DNA of 64,000 nt from Cyathus striatus (lineage: Eukaryota > Basidiomycota > Agaricomycetes > Agaricales > Nidulariaceae), in the NCBI GenBank assembly GCA_025738555.1, contig JAOVFP010000020.1:2046001-2110000 (forward strand), given 5' to 3'. Below the pieces are notes generated by a model. It was given only the letters and a program-made list of their open reading frames with translations. It did not search any database and was not told the origin of the DNA. Numbering within the stretch: the stretch's first letter is position 1; the number at the start of each line of letters is the position of its first letter. Both the position numbers and the translations under genes were made by a program. Shown here in pieces: positions 1 through 10,100 of this stretch.

Positions 1-1072
1 TTTCAAGATGTCCCCTGAGGATAATATTTTGTAATTATATACCATATATTATGGAAAACACATATCCAAGATTTCAAATGGAATATCCCACTACAGAGTT
101 ATCTATGAGCTACTTAACAAGTTACATGAAATAAAGAGTGTGTTATGATTTTCTTTTCTTTTCATTGACTTGTTTGGTATCACCTTTGATACCAAACACA
201 TGACTTCTTATTTACATGGTCTTGACTCATTTCAAGTCACTTTACCTTACTTAGTTTACCTTTCTTTCTTCTTACTGTGCCACAGTAATGTGCAGTCGAT
301 ATACAACATTATGACTTATTTAGCCATACTCTTACTTATTATTAGTATGAACTCATTTGTATTTAAACAGTAGTAACTTGGGCTATAGAGCTCAAGCTTC
401 AGCTTAAATTGAACCAGCTTTACTTTGATTCATTCACTTCACTTGTACTTAAGTCTAATCAACTTAAGAGCTTGTGAATAGAGACTCGAACTCAATACTG
501 ATTAACTTGTTCTTCGAACTCATAAATCACATGACTATCGGACTTGTACAATAAACGTCCCAACCAGAACTTTATCATAACAGAGTGTCTAACATTTACA
601 GCATGTATATCACAATATACAGTAATCTATGAAGATCATATTTTTGCAAAGTGGTAGCGAAATTAAGGTAGTACATATCACAAAAATTTCAAGGTGTTTC
701 AAGCAGAGTGTGATGCTCTATAGCCATTACAATGTGGACTAACCAATAAATTGCTCTCCAAAGGTGTGGGAACTGCCATCATTTTTGGTACATATGAGTA
801 GTATGTCTGACACCTTTATGTCCATTCCAGTCTCAATGTAATCTACTAACACATCAGGGTTTTCAGGAAAAAATAAAACATTTAGAGGAATTGGCTCGAG
901 GAAATAAATTAAGTTCATCGAAAGGAAGTGATTTGCTGTCATCCTCACATACATCGGTCATCGGTGATCTGGTGTGGGAAAATTATGGTCCTAAAATTCA
1001 TCTTTACATGTTGTAAGCTATGTGAAGGTAATTGTTCACTAGTACCTACTTAACTACTCAATAATTACTATA
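1..1072. other. AT-rich intergenic DNA, no confident gene
   Basis: The stretch is AT-rich and has only short open frames with no recognisable domain. A 71-codon frame on the minus strand (739-954) reads vaguely like the tail of an F-box-type protein, but it has no supporting context, so it is not called. No transposon ends were recognised. Confidence 0.5.
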
Positions 1073-2323
1073 TTAATCCCAGTCATCAGATTGTATAAGG
1101 CCCCTTTCATATGTCATCGGTAGAAACTTCTTGATATGCTCAATCTTCAACCTCGCATTCCATACCCTCATCCACGAATTCTTTGCGAGCCCACCAACAT
1201 GCGTTACTAGTGTAAAACGAACTTTCCGCAGATTTGGGAATAGTGGTCCTGTCAACAGCGTGTCTAAGTTATCAGGTCGCATGGGGGCCGGCCCATTGGT
1301 TCCGGTGTTAGGCCTATATTCAATTATAATTTCTTTTATTTCATTATCCTTGCATGCTTTGGAGAGAATTTCTTGGGCAAATTCCAATGGTGAGTCCTCC
1401 ATACGGAAATCTGCGAACAATTTGATTGTACGAAGACGAATAAGACCGCTTATATTGAGCTTCGACAAAGCAACATCTGGAAAGTGAGTGTTAATAGACA
1501 ATATAACACTTACCATTAAGAAGACCTCACCTTCCCAATCATATGCCAGTGGAAACTCAAGTGTGGTCAGTGTGTTCCTGTGTTTCGTTATCAAATTGGG
1601 AGCTATGTCCACGACATCCTCAGCAGAAGAACAGTCCGGAATCATTAACTTCTCCAACTTGCAAAGAGGTGGTAGGAGCTCTTCCATTAGAGGCTTTACA
1701 TCCTCTATATCTAGGAATTTACCAATGGTGATGCTTTTAAGGAAGCAATCATGTGGCTTGGTAAGGAGCTGTTGTGACACTTTCACTATTTCGTCGTCAC
1801 GATGGTTGCTTTGGAAACTAGCACAGGCTGACAGAGTTACAGAAGGTATGCGAACAAAATATTTTGCCAAACCAATTGGCATGTCGCAGATTCCACAGAG
1901 CTCGAGTTGTTCGAGAGAAGGCAGCAAGAAAATTGAAACCAATGCTTGTCTCAAATCTGCTGTAAACTTCGGCCAACTAGCATATCTAAATGTAAAAGTG
2001 GTGATATTTGGAAACATGTTTAGCATGGTGGGAAACCTAGCGTCGTCCGAAATTTGATGAGAATGAGAACTGCTATAGTGGAATTCGCGGACGTATAGCG
2101 ACAGCTCTGAAGACGAGAGCAATGCATCATGAAGGCGAGTATATTTGTCGAATGATCCCGTATATGAAGTGTCCAAAGTGATTGAACGGAAAAGGCGGCG
2201 ACGCGATGCTCGCGAGAAATCACTGTGAACTAACGCGCATGCTTTAAGAGATCGAAAGTCATCAACGTCAATTTCGTTGATAATAGATCCAACGATTTCG
2301 GGAGGGATATTTCGGGTTGCCAT
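1073..2323 (-). CDS. F-box-like hypothetical protein, one in-frame intron
   Basis: The start is placed at the ATG at 2323-2321, because the protein then begins MATRNIPPEIVGSIINEID, the usual opening of Agaricomycete F-box-like proteins (N-terminal helix pair, then a CALVHSDFSRASRRRLFRSI segment). The 20 upstream in-frame codons do not resemble the family. The rest (PNITTFTFRYASW, LEKLMIPDCSS, LRTIKLFADFR) has the leucine-rich spacing of the C-terminal recognition region. I see a probable 54-nt intron at 1477-1530 with donor GTGAGG, a TATTAAC branch-like site and a CCAG acceptor. Removing it keeps frame and joins YDWE to DVALSK, giving about 398 aa. The family is thought to supply substrate recognition to SCF ubiquitin ligases, but many members are uncharacterised and no substrate can be inferred. 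The frame is intact with no internal stop. Confidence 0.75.
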   Translation of the reverse strand: MATRNIPPEIVGSIINEIDVDDFRSLKACALVHSDFSRASRRRLFRSITLDTSYTGSFDKYTRLHDALLSSSELSLYVREFHYSSSHSHQISDDARFPTMLNMFPNITTFTFRYASWPKFTADLRQALVSIFLLPSLEQLELCGICDMPIGLAKYFVRIPSVTLSACASFQSNHRDDEIVKVSQQLLTKPHDCFLKSITIGKFLDIEDVKPLMEELLPPLCKLEKLMIPDCSSAEDVVDIAPNLITKHRNTLTTLEFPLAYDWEGEVFLMVSVILSINTHFPDVALSKLNISGLIRLRTIKLFADFRMEDSPLEFAQEILSKACKDNEIKEIIIEYRPNTGTNGPAPMRPDNLDTLLTGPLFPNLRKVRFTLVTHVGGLAKNSWMRVWNARLKIEHIKKFLPMTYERGLIQSDDWD

Positions 2324-2560
2324 AAAGCCCACGAAATTTAAGAGCTGCAACAAGTTATGAGAGTTTAGATATAATAAAATCATACATTGCTTACTATAGG
2401 TTTGAAGATTTGGGTACTAGCAGAGCAGTTGTGATTATTTTGTATGGAAGTTTTCTGGCAAGTACATAGCAAGGCAATAGGTGGCACGCTGAACAGCCAT
2501 CGCCTATAAGCATTTCATGACACTGTTTATTAATAGCCTACTACTACAGTATTAATAAAC

Positions 2561-2722
2561 ACTCACCTCAGACAGGACTGAATCGGATCGCGTTGCATAT
2601 GGTACACAGTTAGAATATGGTTCTCACCCCGATGGGAAAAATAGCCTTTTTTTAGAAGGTGTTAACATCGGGGTGTAACATATGTACCGTGATCTGATTC
2701 ACTATTGTCTGGGGTGACTAGT
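2561..2722. repeat. Small imperfect inverted-repeat element (MITE-like)
   Basis: The first roughly 50 bases (CTCACCTCAGACAGGACTG onward) are the imperfect reverse complement of the last 50 (ending in ATTGTCTGGGGTGAC). The pairing continues inward through ATCGGATC/GATCTGAT, GCATATGG/ACATATGT and CACCCCGATG/CATCGGGGTG. The centre is AT-rich and contains a T-run. No clear target-site duplication could be fixed. It has no coding capacity and fits a small foldback element or MITE. Confidence 0.7.
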
Positions 2723-2998
2723 CGTCAGGGTTTCATCAAATTCTTTCCAAAAAACTGGTCGTCATGTACAAGATTCTTTTGAGCATGGATCACGAGTCCA
2801 CTACATACTAAAGTTTTAAATATTTAATTTGATGAACGAATGGAATCAACTTCGTCTCCTAGGTCAACCTCCAGTAACACCTGAGAAACATGCTAGGCTC
2901 TATGAAACAGTATACTATCTCTTAACCTTTCTATTGATTTACCTTTCGCGCAGGTGGAAAGTTTTGAATGTGTAACTTTCAGAGACAAAATCAACCAT

Positions 2999-4419
2999 TT
3001 AGGGGAAATTGGCTCGACGAAATCGATTCCTTGATAGAAGACTACTGGAATCATCATTACTAATAGCTGCATTCAATGGAGAGGGAATAACAGAGCGGGG
3101 GATTCTATTGCGAGTCGCCATCCCCATAAACGACGGTGCTGATGTATGGAGCGCATTTTGCCAGTCCATTACAACTTTCCAATTCTCCACCTGAAGTGAC
3201 TCTAGACTCGTAAGCAGCCGCAAGTAGTCAAGGTACCGACTAGGAAGCTCAAACACACGACCTTTGTCACTCGTATCCACCAAGTCAATTGCCAGTACTT
3301 GCAAGGCTGACCAGCGTTTCGGGATAAAGCTCAATATATCTTCCAATGTCTCGATCCATGATATCAGTCTGAGTTTGGAGCGATTGTGATGGAAGAAGGA
3401 CAAAAGAACCCAGACTACAAGATAACGAGACGGATCAGGCCGAGCGTACACCACGACGACGTACGCTGGGAGATCGCGAGATGGAGGGTACGATATGGGA
3501 GGCTGAGCGAGATCTGATACGAGAACGAGAGAGCGAACTACGACTTGCGGAACGAAAAGCACTATGGCGGTATGGCCCCTCCTATCCACTCTGCGCGGGT
3601 GTCGAGCAACATCATCAACCCAAACCTCACCATTCTGCATTCTGCAAGCTTCTACATGCCTCCTCTAATCTCTGAGCATCGTGACAAGGCCACTCTCCCG
3701 ACTATCGTCAGCTCGAGGCCGATCCATCACCTCCTGCGCTTTCAAATAGGTCAATTTTGGATCAAGTCGTAAGAGCTTGTTATGTGCAAGTTTCGAATTT
3801 ATGTTGGTCTAATTCCGCTGTCGAAGATGAACAGCAAAGCGAAGGATCCTTCAGGATCAACGTAGTCAACTCGGGAATCTACCCAATTTTCTCCAACAGC
3901 TCAAAGTCCTCTATATTGACAATCTCGTCCAGCTCCAAATGCCACCCTGGCAGCCTCACGTAACTATCACTACAAGCTTTCTTAAATCCGCCACCTGATA
4001 TGGAAAGTTCTGAAGCAGCGGTATCAGCACCTACTGACATCTTAGAACACCCATCTAGCTCAATCTCGCGGAGGATTGAGATGAGGAATAGTGGGTACTT
4101 ATAGCGCAGCTCCGAGTATGGTAAACTCATCAATACATATTCGTCTATTGATAGACGTTCAAGGCAGGGGAGGCGAAGGCATTTGGGGAGGAGGGGAAGT
4201 ATGCAGGTGAGTGAGGCTGGTGCGAGTGGGAATGTTTCTGGGCGGGAGTTGCGTCTGAGCATGTTTATTTCCCATTGGAGGGCATAGAGTTCGGCCTCTT
4301 GAGAGAGGATTTCGCAAGGAGTGAGTATTGCAGTAACTTACCACTAAGCCATTGAGCTCTGGAGGTTGAGGTGGAGACGGTTTTTCGACGGTTCCGGGCA
4401 AGTTCCGGGTTCGGAGCAA
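2999..4419 (-). pseudogene. Decayed F-box/LRR-like paralogue of the 4803-6866 gene
   Basis: Two separated minus-strand frames carry pieces of the protein encoded intact at 4803-6866. At 3879-4262 the segment LDEIVNIEDFELLEKIG corresponds to IDDVVNVADFEILEKIG of the intact gene. At 2999-3640 the segment ILSFIPKRWSALQVLAIDL, followed by RVFELPSRYLDYLRLL, corresponds to VLQDIPTRWPCLESLTMNL and RIFELPGTYLDPLWSL. Order and spacing are conserved, but the connecting region contains stops and frame changes, the N-terminal third cannot be read, and the C-terminus runs into unrelated sequence. It is therefore a degraded duplicate, arranged head-to-head with its relative. Confidence 0.75.
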
Positions 4420-4802
4420 GTTCGAAACGCGTGGCGCGTCTTAATCATGTGACTTCATAATTTACATTCAAATTGAAATTTCAGCTTGATATCGATAAGT
4501 ACTCATCGGCGTCCATGTAAGTTCCAGGACGCCAATTTCCTATCCATTAGTTTGACCTATTCAGTGTTTTTAAGGATGTATGTAAGGCCCTTGCACAAGT
4601 TATCGTTGAATATTGATATAGAGAATGACTAACGGGGCCTCGCACAATGCATCAAGTTCAACCGTGCATCCTAGTGGCCACGTTGAATATTGAATTGCCT
4701 CCAACTCAATACCCAATTACCAACTCATTATTTGCTCGAACATTCTAGCCATTCGCTCACCCATTGAATAATAATCAATGATCCAAATTTTTCTCCCTTA
4801 TC
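4420..4802. promoter_or_regulatory. Shared upstream region between divergent F-box/LRR paralogues
   Basis: This 380-bp gap separates the 5' ends of the minus-strand pseudogene and the intact plus-strand gene, so it should hold the promoter of the latter. It has several CT-rich stretches and repeated CCATT/CCCATTG motifs near 4745-4770, but no consensus TATA box that I would trust. Confidence 0.35.
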
Positions 4803-6866
4803 TTGTCTGACTACTACTCCCATGCAAGTTCATGTTCAAGTACGATGTCGGAGACAGGAGATACGTTCAGCATAGACTCTCAAACTCTTGACTCCGACGA
4901 GTCCATCCTCTCTTTCGATATAATTACAAGAGAGAAAGATGTGGAAAGATATTCTTATTCTCCTGATGTGCTTGCTTCTGCTTCTCCAATTACAATTTCA
5001 CCTGAATTTGACTCTGAACGCGAACTTGAACCTGAACCTGAACCTGTGGAGGATGAAGTTACAGTTGGTTTAGAGGTTTGCGCACCATCTGCTATCCCTA
5101 TCGTATGTTCTCACTTTGCACTACCGCTTGCACAGGTGACAATTGATCCTGAAGAATGGCACACACTATCGTCGATTGTCCCACTTCTACAACTGCTTCC
5201 TGCGTTCAAGAGGGAATGTGGACAATATATCTTAAGTGGATCAATCACTGCATCCGACCTCGCCCTCGTCAAGACCCGTGCAAAGTGTGTCAAGAAATTC
5301 TCAATATTCTGTCCCATGAATGCACCTCCCTTCCTCGATATATCCCCATCAGTATATTCACGACTCCTTCGCTATTTCCATGACCCCCTCCTTCCCTTCC
5401 TGGAGAAGCTTACAATCAACATGCTCGCTATGCCCAGCCCAGCCATCAGAGAGCTAGAGCACACTTTCTCTGTCTTGTTTAGCCCATCTATTCGGGAGAT
5501 GGAGCTATACGGGCTCGATACCGAATCAGAACGCGCCATATTGCCACTTCTTGCTTCGTTGCCCAATGACGCGCCGAGGTTACGAAAGCTCGTTTTGATA
5601 GACGCAGATCATTACAAGCTGCCTTCCGCTTTCATAAAATCGGTGGTTTCGGAGATGACCTCTCTGGAATATCTAGAAATTGACGACGTGGTTAACGTTG
5701 CTGACTTTGAGATCTTGGAGAAGATCGGGGAGCTTCCACAGCTGATTACGTTTGTTCTGCGCAGTTCTAATGTGACTGAGTACTCTTCGCCGATGGGTTG
5801 TGCAAATGAATCAGTTGCTTCCGATTATATGGGATTCAAAAAGCTTGAGAACCTTAGTGTGAGGGCATCTTTCGAGATCATTAGGGATCTCATATACAAT
5901 ATAGGATCCGGGTCACTGAAGTGCCTTGAATTCTCACCAGTGGTTAATAGGCGTCACGATGAGCGGGAAGCTTTGGTGTTGAATCACGAAGGAGAGGAGA
6001 ATGCAGCAGAAAGCATTGTCCGGAAAAGTGATACTGATGCTGGAAGTGGTTGGCTAGTTTCTTGCCAAGAGGGAAAGGTTCCATATTCCGATGGTATGCA
6101 CTGCTTGCCCGGTAAAAGAAAACGCAAGAACTTAGTATCAGGTAATCGAGGTTGTGCCGCAGCTCAGGTCGTTCTTCCTCAAACCAAATCCTCGTCGTGG
6201 GCGAAGATTCTTGAAGAAGTATTGCAAGATATCCCTACGAGGTGGCCGTGCTTAGAATCTCTGACCATGAATCTAACGGATACTTTTGGAACCGACCGCA
6301 TATTCGAACTTCCCGGTACATACCTCGACCCACTATGGTCTCTTGATCATCTAGGTAAGTTTCATGTGGAACGGTGGAGAATTTCGGGGTGCCAGGCAAC
6401 GCTGGTGGGATTGGCACCATGGCTGTCCGAGCTCAAAAGCCTCAGCCTGCCACTAGGCAAATACAGTTCACCCGTTGACGTTGTTATACTTGAAATACTT
6501 GCTGCTCGCTTCTATGAGCTAGAGTTCCTTCAAATTCCATTATCCGTACCGACAAACCTCGGTGAGGATTCGACATCAGGCTTGTCGCCGTACGATACTG
6601 AGCTTGTACACCCCCTCCGAGAGCTTTCTGTCGGGTCCCAGGATGCTCCAAAGACTCTGGGAAGGACGATGGATGTTGCTGAAATGATTGATACGCTCTT
6701 CCCTCGTTTGGAGAGTATTCAGGCGCATGGAGGGCAGATGGATGATTTCTGGACAGAGGTTGGGGAGTTTGTGGGGTTTGCTCAGAGGGCTAGGAGAAAT
6801 GAGGGAGTTCGAATTTATAATGGGGTTGTTACAGAACGACAACGTTCTAAGAATGGTGTAAAATAG
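4803..6866 (+). CDS. Large F-box/LRR-like hypothetical protein (687 aa)
   Basis: This is a single uninterrupted frame. The N-terminal 100 residues are Ser/Asp/Glu-rich and contain a short Glu-Pro repeat (ELEPEPEPEPVEDE), so they are probably disordered. From about residue 105 the protein has regular leucine-rich helices and strands (LEKLTINMLAM, IREMELYGLD, LRKLVLIDADH, LEYLEIDDVVN, LESLTMNLTD), as in Agaricomycete F-box/LRR-type proteins. A canonical F-box helix is not obvious. A low-complexity insert at about residues 385-450, with a basic KRKRKN patch, separates two LRR-like halves. The start is the first ATG after an in-frame stop; a second Met occurs at codon 15. Its closest visible relative is the decayed copy at 2999-4419. 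Role in SCF-type ubiquitination is an inference from family resemblance only. Confidence 0.7.
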   Translation: MSDYYSHASSCSSTMSETGDTFSIDSQTLDSDESILSFDIITREKDVERYSYSPDVLASASPITISPEFDSERELEPEPEPVEDEVTVGLEVCAPSAIPIVCSHFALPLAQVTIDPEEWHTLSSIVPLLQLLPAFKRECGQYILSGSITASDLALVKTRAKCVKKFSIFCPMNAPPFLDISPSVYSRLLRYFHDPLLPFLEKLTINMLAMPSPAIRELEHTFSVLFSPSIREMELYGLDTESERAILPLLASLPNDAPRLRKLVLIDADHYKLPSAFIKSVVSEMTSLEYLEIDDVVNVADFEILEKIGELPQLITFVLRSSNVTEYSSPMGCANESVASDYMGFKKLENLSVRASFEIIRDLIYNIGSGSLKCLEFSPVVNRRHDEREALVLNHEGEENAAESIVRKSDTDAGSGWLVSCQEGKVPYSDGMHCLPGKRKRKNLVSGNRGCAAAQVVLPQTKSSSWAKILEEVLQDIPTRWPCLESLTMNLTDTFGTDRIFELPGTYLDPLWSLDHLGKFHVERWRISGCQATLVGLAPWLSELKSLSLPLGKYSSPVDVVILEILAARFYELEFLQIPLSVPTNLGEDSTSGLSPYDTELVHPLRELSVGSQDAPKTLGRTMDVAEMIDTLFPRLESIQAHGGQMDDFWTEVGEFVGFAQRARRNEGVRIYNGVVTERQRSKNGVK

Positions 6867-7154
6867 TGGTATGTGTAACTAGCCTTTTTTTTTTGTCAAA
6901 TTGTAGACTTAGTTGAAAATGATAAGCGATGTCGACAACGTCGACGGGAGCCCCCGTGCCACGTGCCACGCGTCAGGATCATGTGACTAAGCCGGACGAT
7001 CTGAATTCAATTGCTTTTGGATCCAAACCGCGTTCTACCAAGCAACCACCAAGGTTGCTTATGTATTCACTGACAAAGATGACTTCATCTCCTCGTAGAC
7101 TCACGGAGGAGCCCAACCCATGTCTTCTCTCCCAGTGGCTCGGATCCCATCGTA
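6867..7154. promoter_or_regulatory. Upstream region of the ABC transporter gene
   Basis: A T-run follows the F-box/LRR stop codon and may serve its 3' end. The remaining bases form the presumed promoter of the transporter and contain a palindromic GTCGACAACGTCGAC. The short open frame here ends before any domain appears, so it is not called. Confidence 0.3.
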
Positions 7155-10100
7155 ATGGATCACAACGAAGGCGTCGACGTTTCTTCTGAGCTGGATGGTG
7201 CGCCTGTACTATACGAAGAACCTGAAGAAGAACATTATGAAGAACCTCACCAAAGCCATCGCGAAGAACCTCACCAATGCTCTCATGAAGAACCTCACGA
7301 GCAACGAGGTCAGAGACCCAGACGTATGTCAACCGAGTATTTTGATCCTTCTGGCGTACAAGAGTTTTCGAATGCGTTAAGGCAAGTGCTCGACGACATG
7401 AGCATCCGTGAAGTCGCATCGCCTTCAGTATCAAGAACCGAGACGAGAAACTCAGACGTTATCATGAGAGAGCTTCTGTCCCCGTACGTTCACTGTTTTG
7501 GGACGATATGGCGTGTCTAATAGCTCCATGTTCGTAGCCAGGAAATGCTAGAGATCGGCTTACAGGACCTGGGACTGACCTTCGAAGACCTTCGCGTTGT
7601 AGGCTCCGGGACATCCGTAGCTGTTCAGCCAACCGTTGCATCTTCTCTTAACCCTTTCAATTGGCTCAGAAGCCTGCTCTCCCTTCGACAACCTCCCGTA
7701 CACGATATCATTAGTGGGTTTGAGGGCTGTGTTCGTCCTGGAGAGATGCTGCGTAAGTTGTGTGTGCAATTCTTCTCTTTTCCTGTCTCATGATCTCCGT
7801 CTAGTCGTGCTTGGGCGCCCAGGAGCAGGTAACAGCACACTTCTACGAGTGCTCGCCAATCAACGCAGGGGATACCACAAGATTGAAGGAAGTGTCAATT
7901 ACGACTGGATATCACCCTCAGAGATCGATAAACGCTATCGAGGGGACGTTCAATACTACCCAGCAGAAGACCTACACTTTCCTTCTGCCACTGTCGAACG
8001 GGCTATTCTCTTCGCTGCTAAAACACGCGTTGCTCAAGGTCGAATCGCTGGCTTCGAAGGAAATGACTATGCACGCCTAATGACAGAAGCGTGCATTACG
8101 GTCATGGGGCTTAAGGATGTCAAGGACACTCCGATAGGGAATCTTACTTACGCAGAAAAGAAAAGAGTTTCGTACGTGCACTCCAGCATTATATACCACC
8201 TTTAGTTGACCTTTCTGCAGAGTCTGTGAGACGCTTGTCACCCGGAGTCGTATTGCATGCTGGGATAGGTACACATTTCACCTAACTGTCTATAAGAATA
8301 CTAACATTCTCCCGTAGTGAAGTAGAGGGTACCGATGAAACCACTTGTCTCGAGATCATCCAAGCATTGCGACTAGCAACTGACCTTGTACATTCTACAA
8401 CATTAGTCACCCTATACCGATGTAGCGAAGCCATCTATGACCTCTTCGATAAAGTATGCCTTGTTTACGAAGGCAGGATGATATACTATGGCGCAACCGA
8501 CCTTGCCAAGCAATATTTCATCGACATGGGATACCAACCCTCCCACCGTCAAACCACCATCGAGTTCTTGCTCTCGCTTACTGATGCCCGACATAGGAGG
8601 AACCTTGTTCAGACGCGCACGGTGCCTACAAGACCATCAGAGTTTGCATCTTACTACCATCAGTCGCAAACGCGAGAGGATAATAAGAATGTCGCTGCGT
8701 CGTACCTGCAAAGTACCATGTCGCTCGCAGGAGAATCTCCCAGGTTCCCTCGTGTCCGACGGAAGGTACGTTCAATTCTGTGGATGATACATGGTATGCT
8801 ACTGAGATCTCGGACTCTTTAGAGCGCATATATCCTATCATTTCTCGCGCAACTCAAGCTGGTTATTCGCCAGCGACTCCAGATCATAAAGTTTGACCTC
8901 GTGTATCATATGTTCTATGTATTGTAAGCTCCCGCTGACTGTTGCCATTGAAATGCTGACGTATGTGTTGCTAACCAGAGGGTCAATATTTGAAGCTATT
9001 ATGCTTGGAGCGTCGTTCACTCGCCTCAGTGACGATACCTTACAATACTTTTCTAGAGCAGGCGTTCTCTTTTTGTAAGTGATCGCGCTCTCGTGTTAAA
9101 TGTACCTCATTAGTCCGGTAGGACACTAATGTTACCATCCATCTTCAACTTATCGGAGATAACTTTCTTCATCTCCCAAAGATCTATGATTCTTAGCCAT
9201 AGACAGCTGGCGATGTACCACCCCGGAATTGCAGCGTTAGCTATGACCATAGTTGATATCCCGTACAATCTCATCAAGACGCTTCCTTTCACTATCATTA
9301 TCTATTATTTCACAAGTCTCGGGCATGATGCCGGTCAATACATGTGAGATATACTCTTCATATCTTCTTTCTTGCTCATGCGACTCCAGGACCTTCTATA
9401 TAATTAACGTTCTTAATAGCCTTGGTATGAGGGCATATGTGCGCACGTTGGCGGCGTTATTGGGTAATGATGTCATAGCCCAAGGAGTGGGTGGCACAGT
9501 TTTTCTGGCATTTACTCTTTACATCGGCTTTGAGATTCCGAAGCGAGGCATGGTCGACGAACTGAAATGGATCATGTACATAAACGTATGGCTACATCTT
9601 ATGTGTGCGGTACGATTACTGACCATCTAGTTAGCCGATGAGTTACGCTTTCGGGGCTATGATGGGGAACGAGTTTAAGTACTTGGACGGCCCTTGCCCA
9701 CACCCTGCTCCTTCTGGTCCTGGATACGAGAACATATCTGCCGCTAATCAGGTTTGCACTCTCGTTGGTGGGTGGCCTGGAGACCTGTACGTTGAAGGCA
9801 AGAATTATGTGTATGAATATTTTGGTTTCAATGTTGACAACGTGTGGAAAGTATGTTCTCAGTCTCCCCCATGCTTAATGTGTTTATCGTATTCACAGGA
9901 TTTTGGGATCTTGTGTGCCACGTACGGCGGATTTACCATTGCCTTCTTGTTGGTTACAGAGTTTAGTGCATCTACACCTGATAAGGGCCGTGTTGTGTTC
10001 CTACAACATGCTCCCTCGCCGAATTTTTCAAGAGCCATAATCCCCGACCCAGAAAAACGCGGAGACGAGAAAGACGCAGACGAAGTCGATATGGTTTCGG

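Noticed and set aside
739..954. Possible F-box protein tail, minus strand
   Set aside because: Only 71 codons, no adjoining exons and no clear motif.
1488..2057. 189-codon plus-strand frame
   Set aside because: It is the antisense shadow of the F-box-like gene at 1073-2323.
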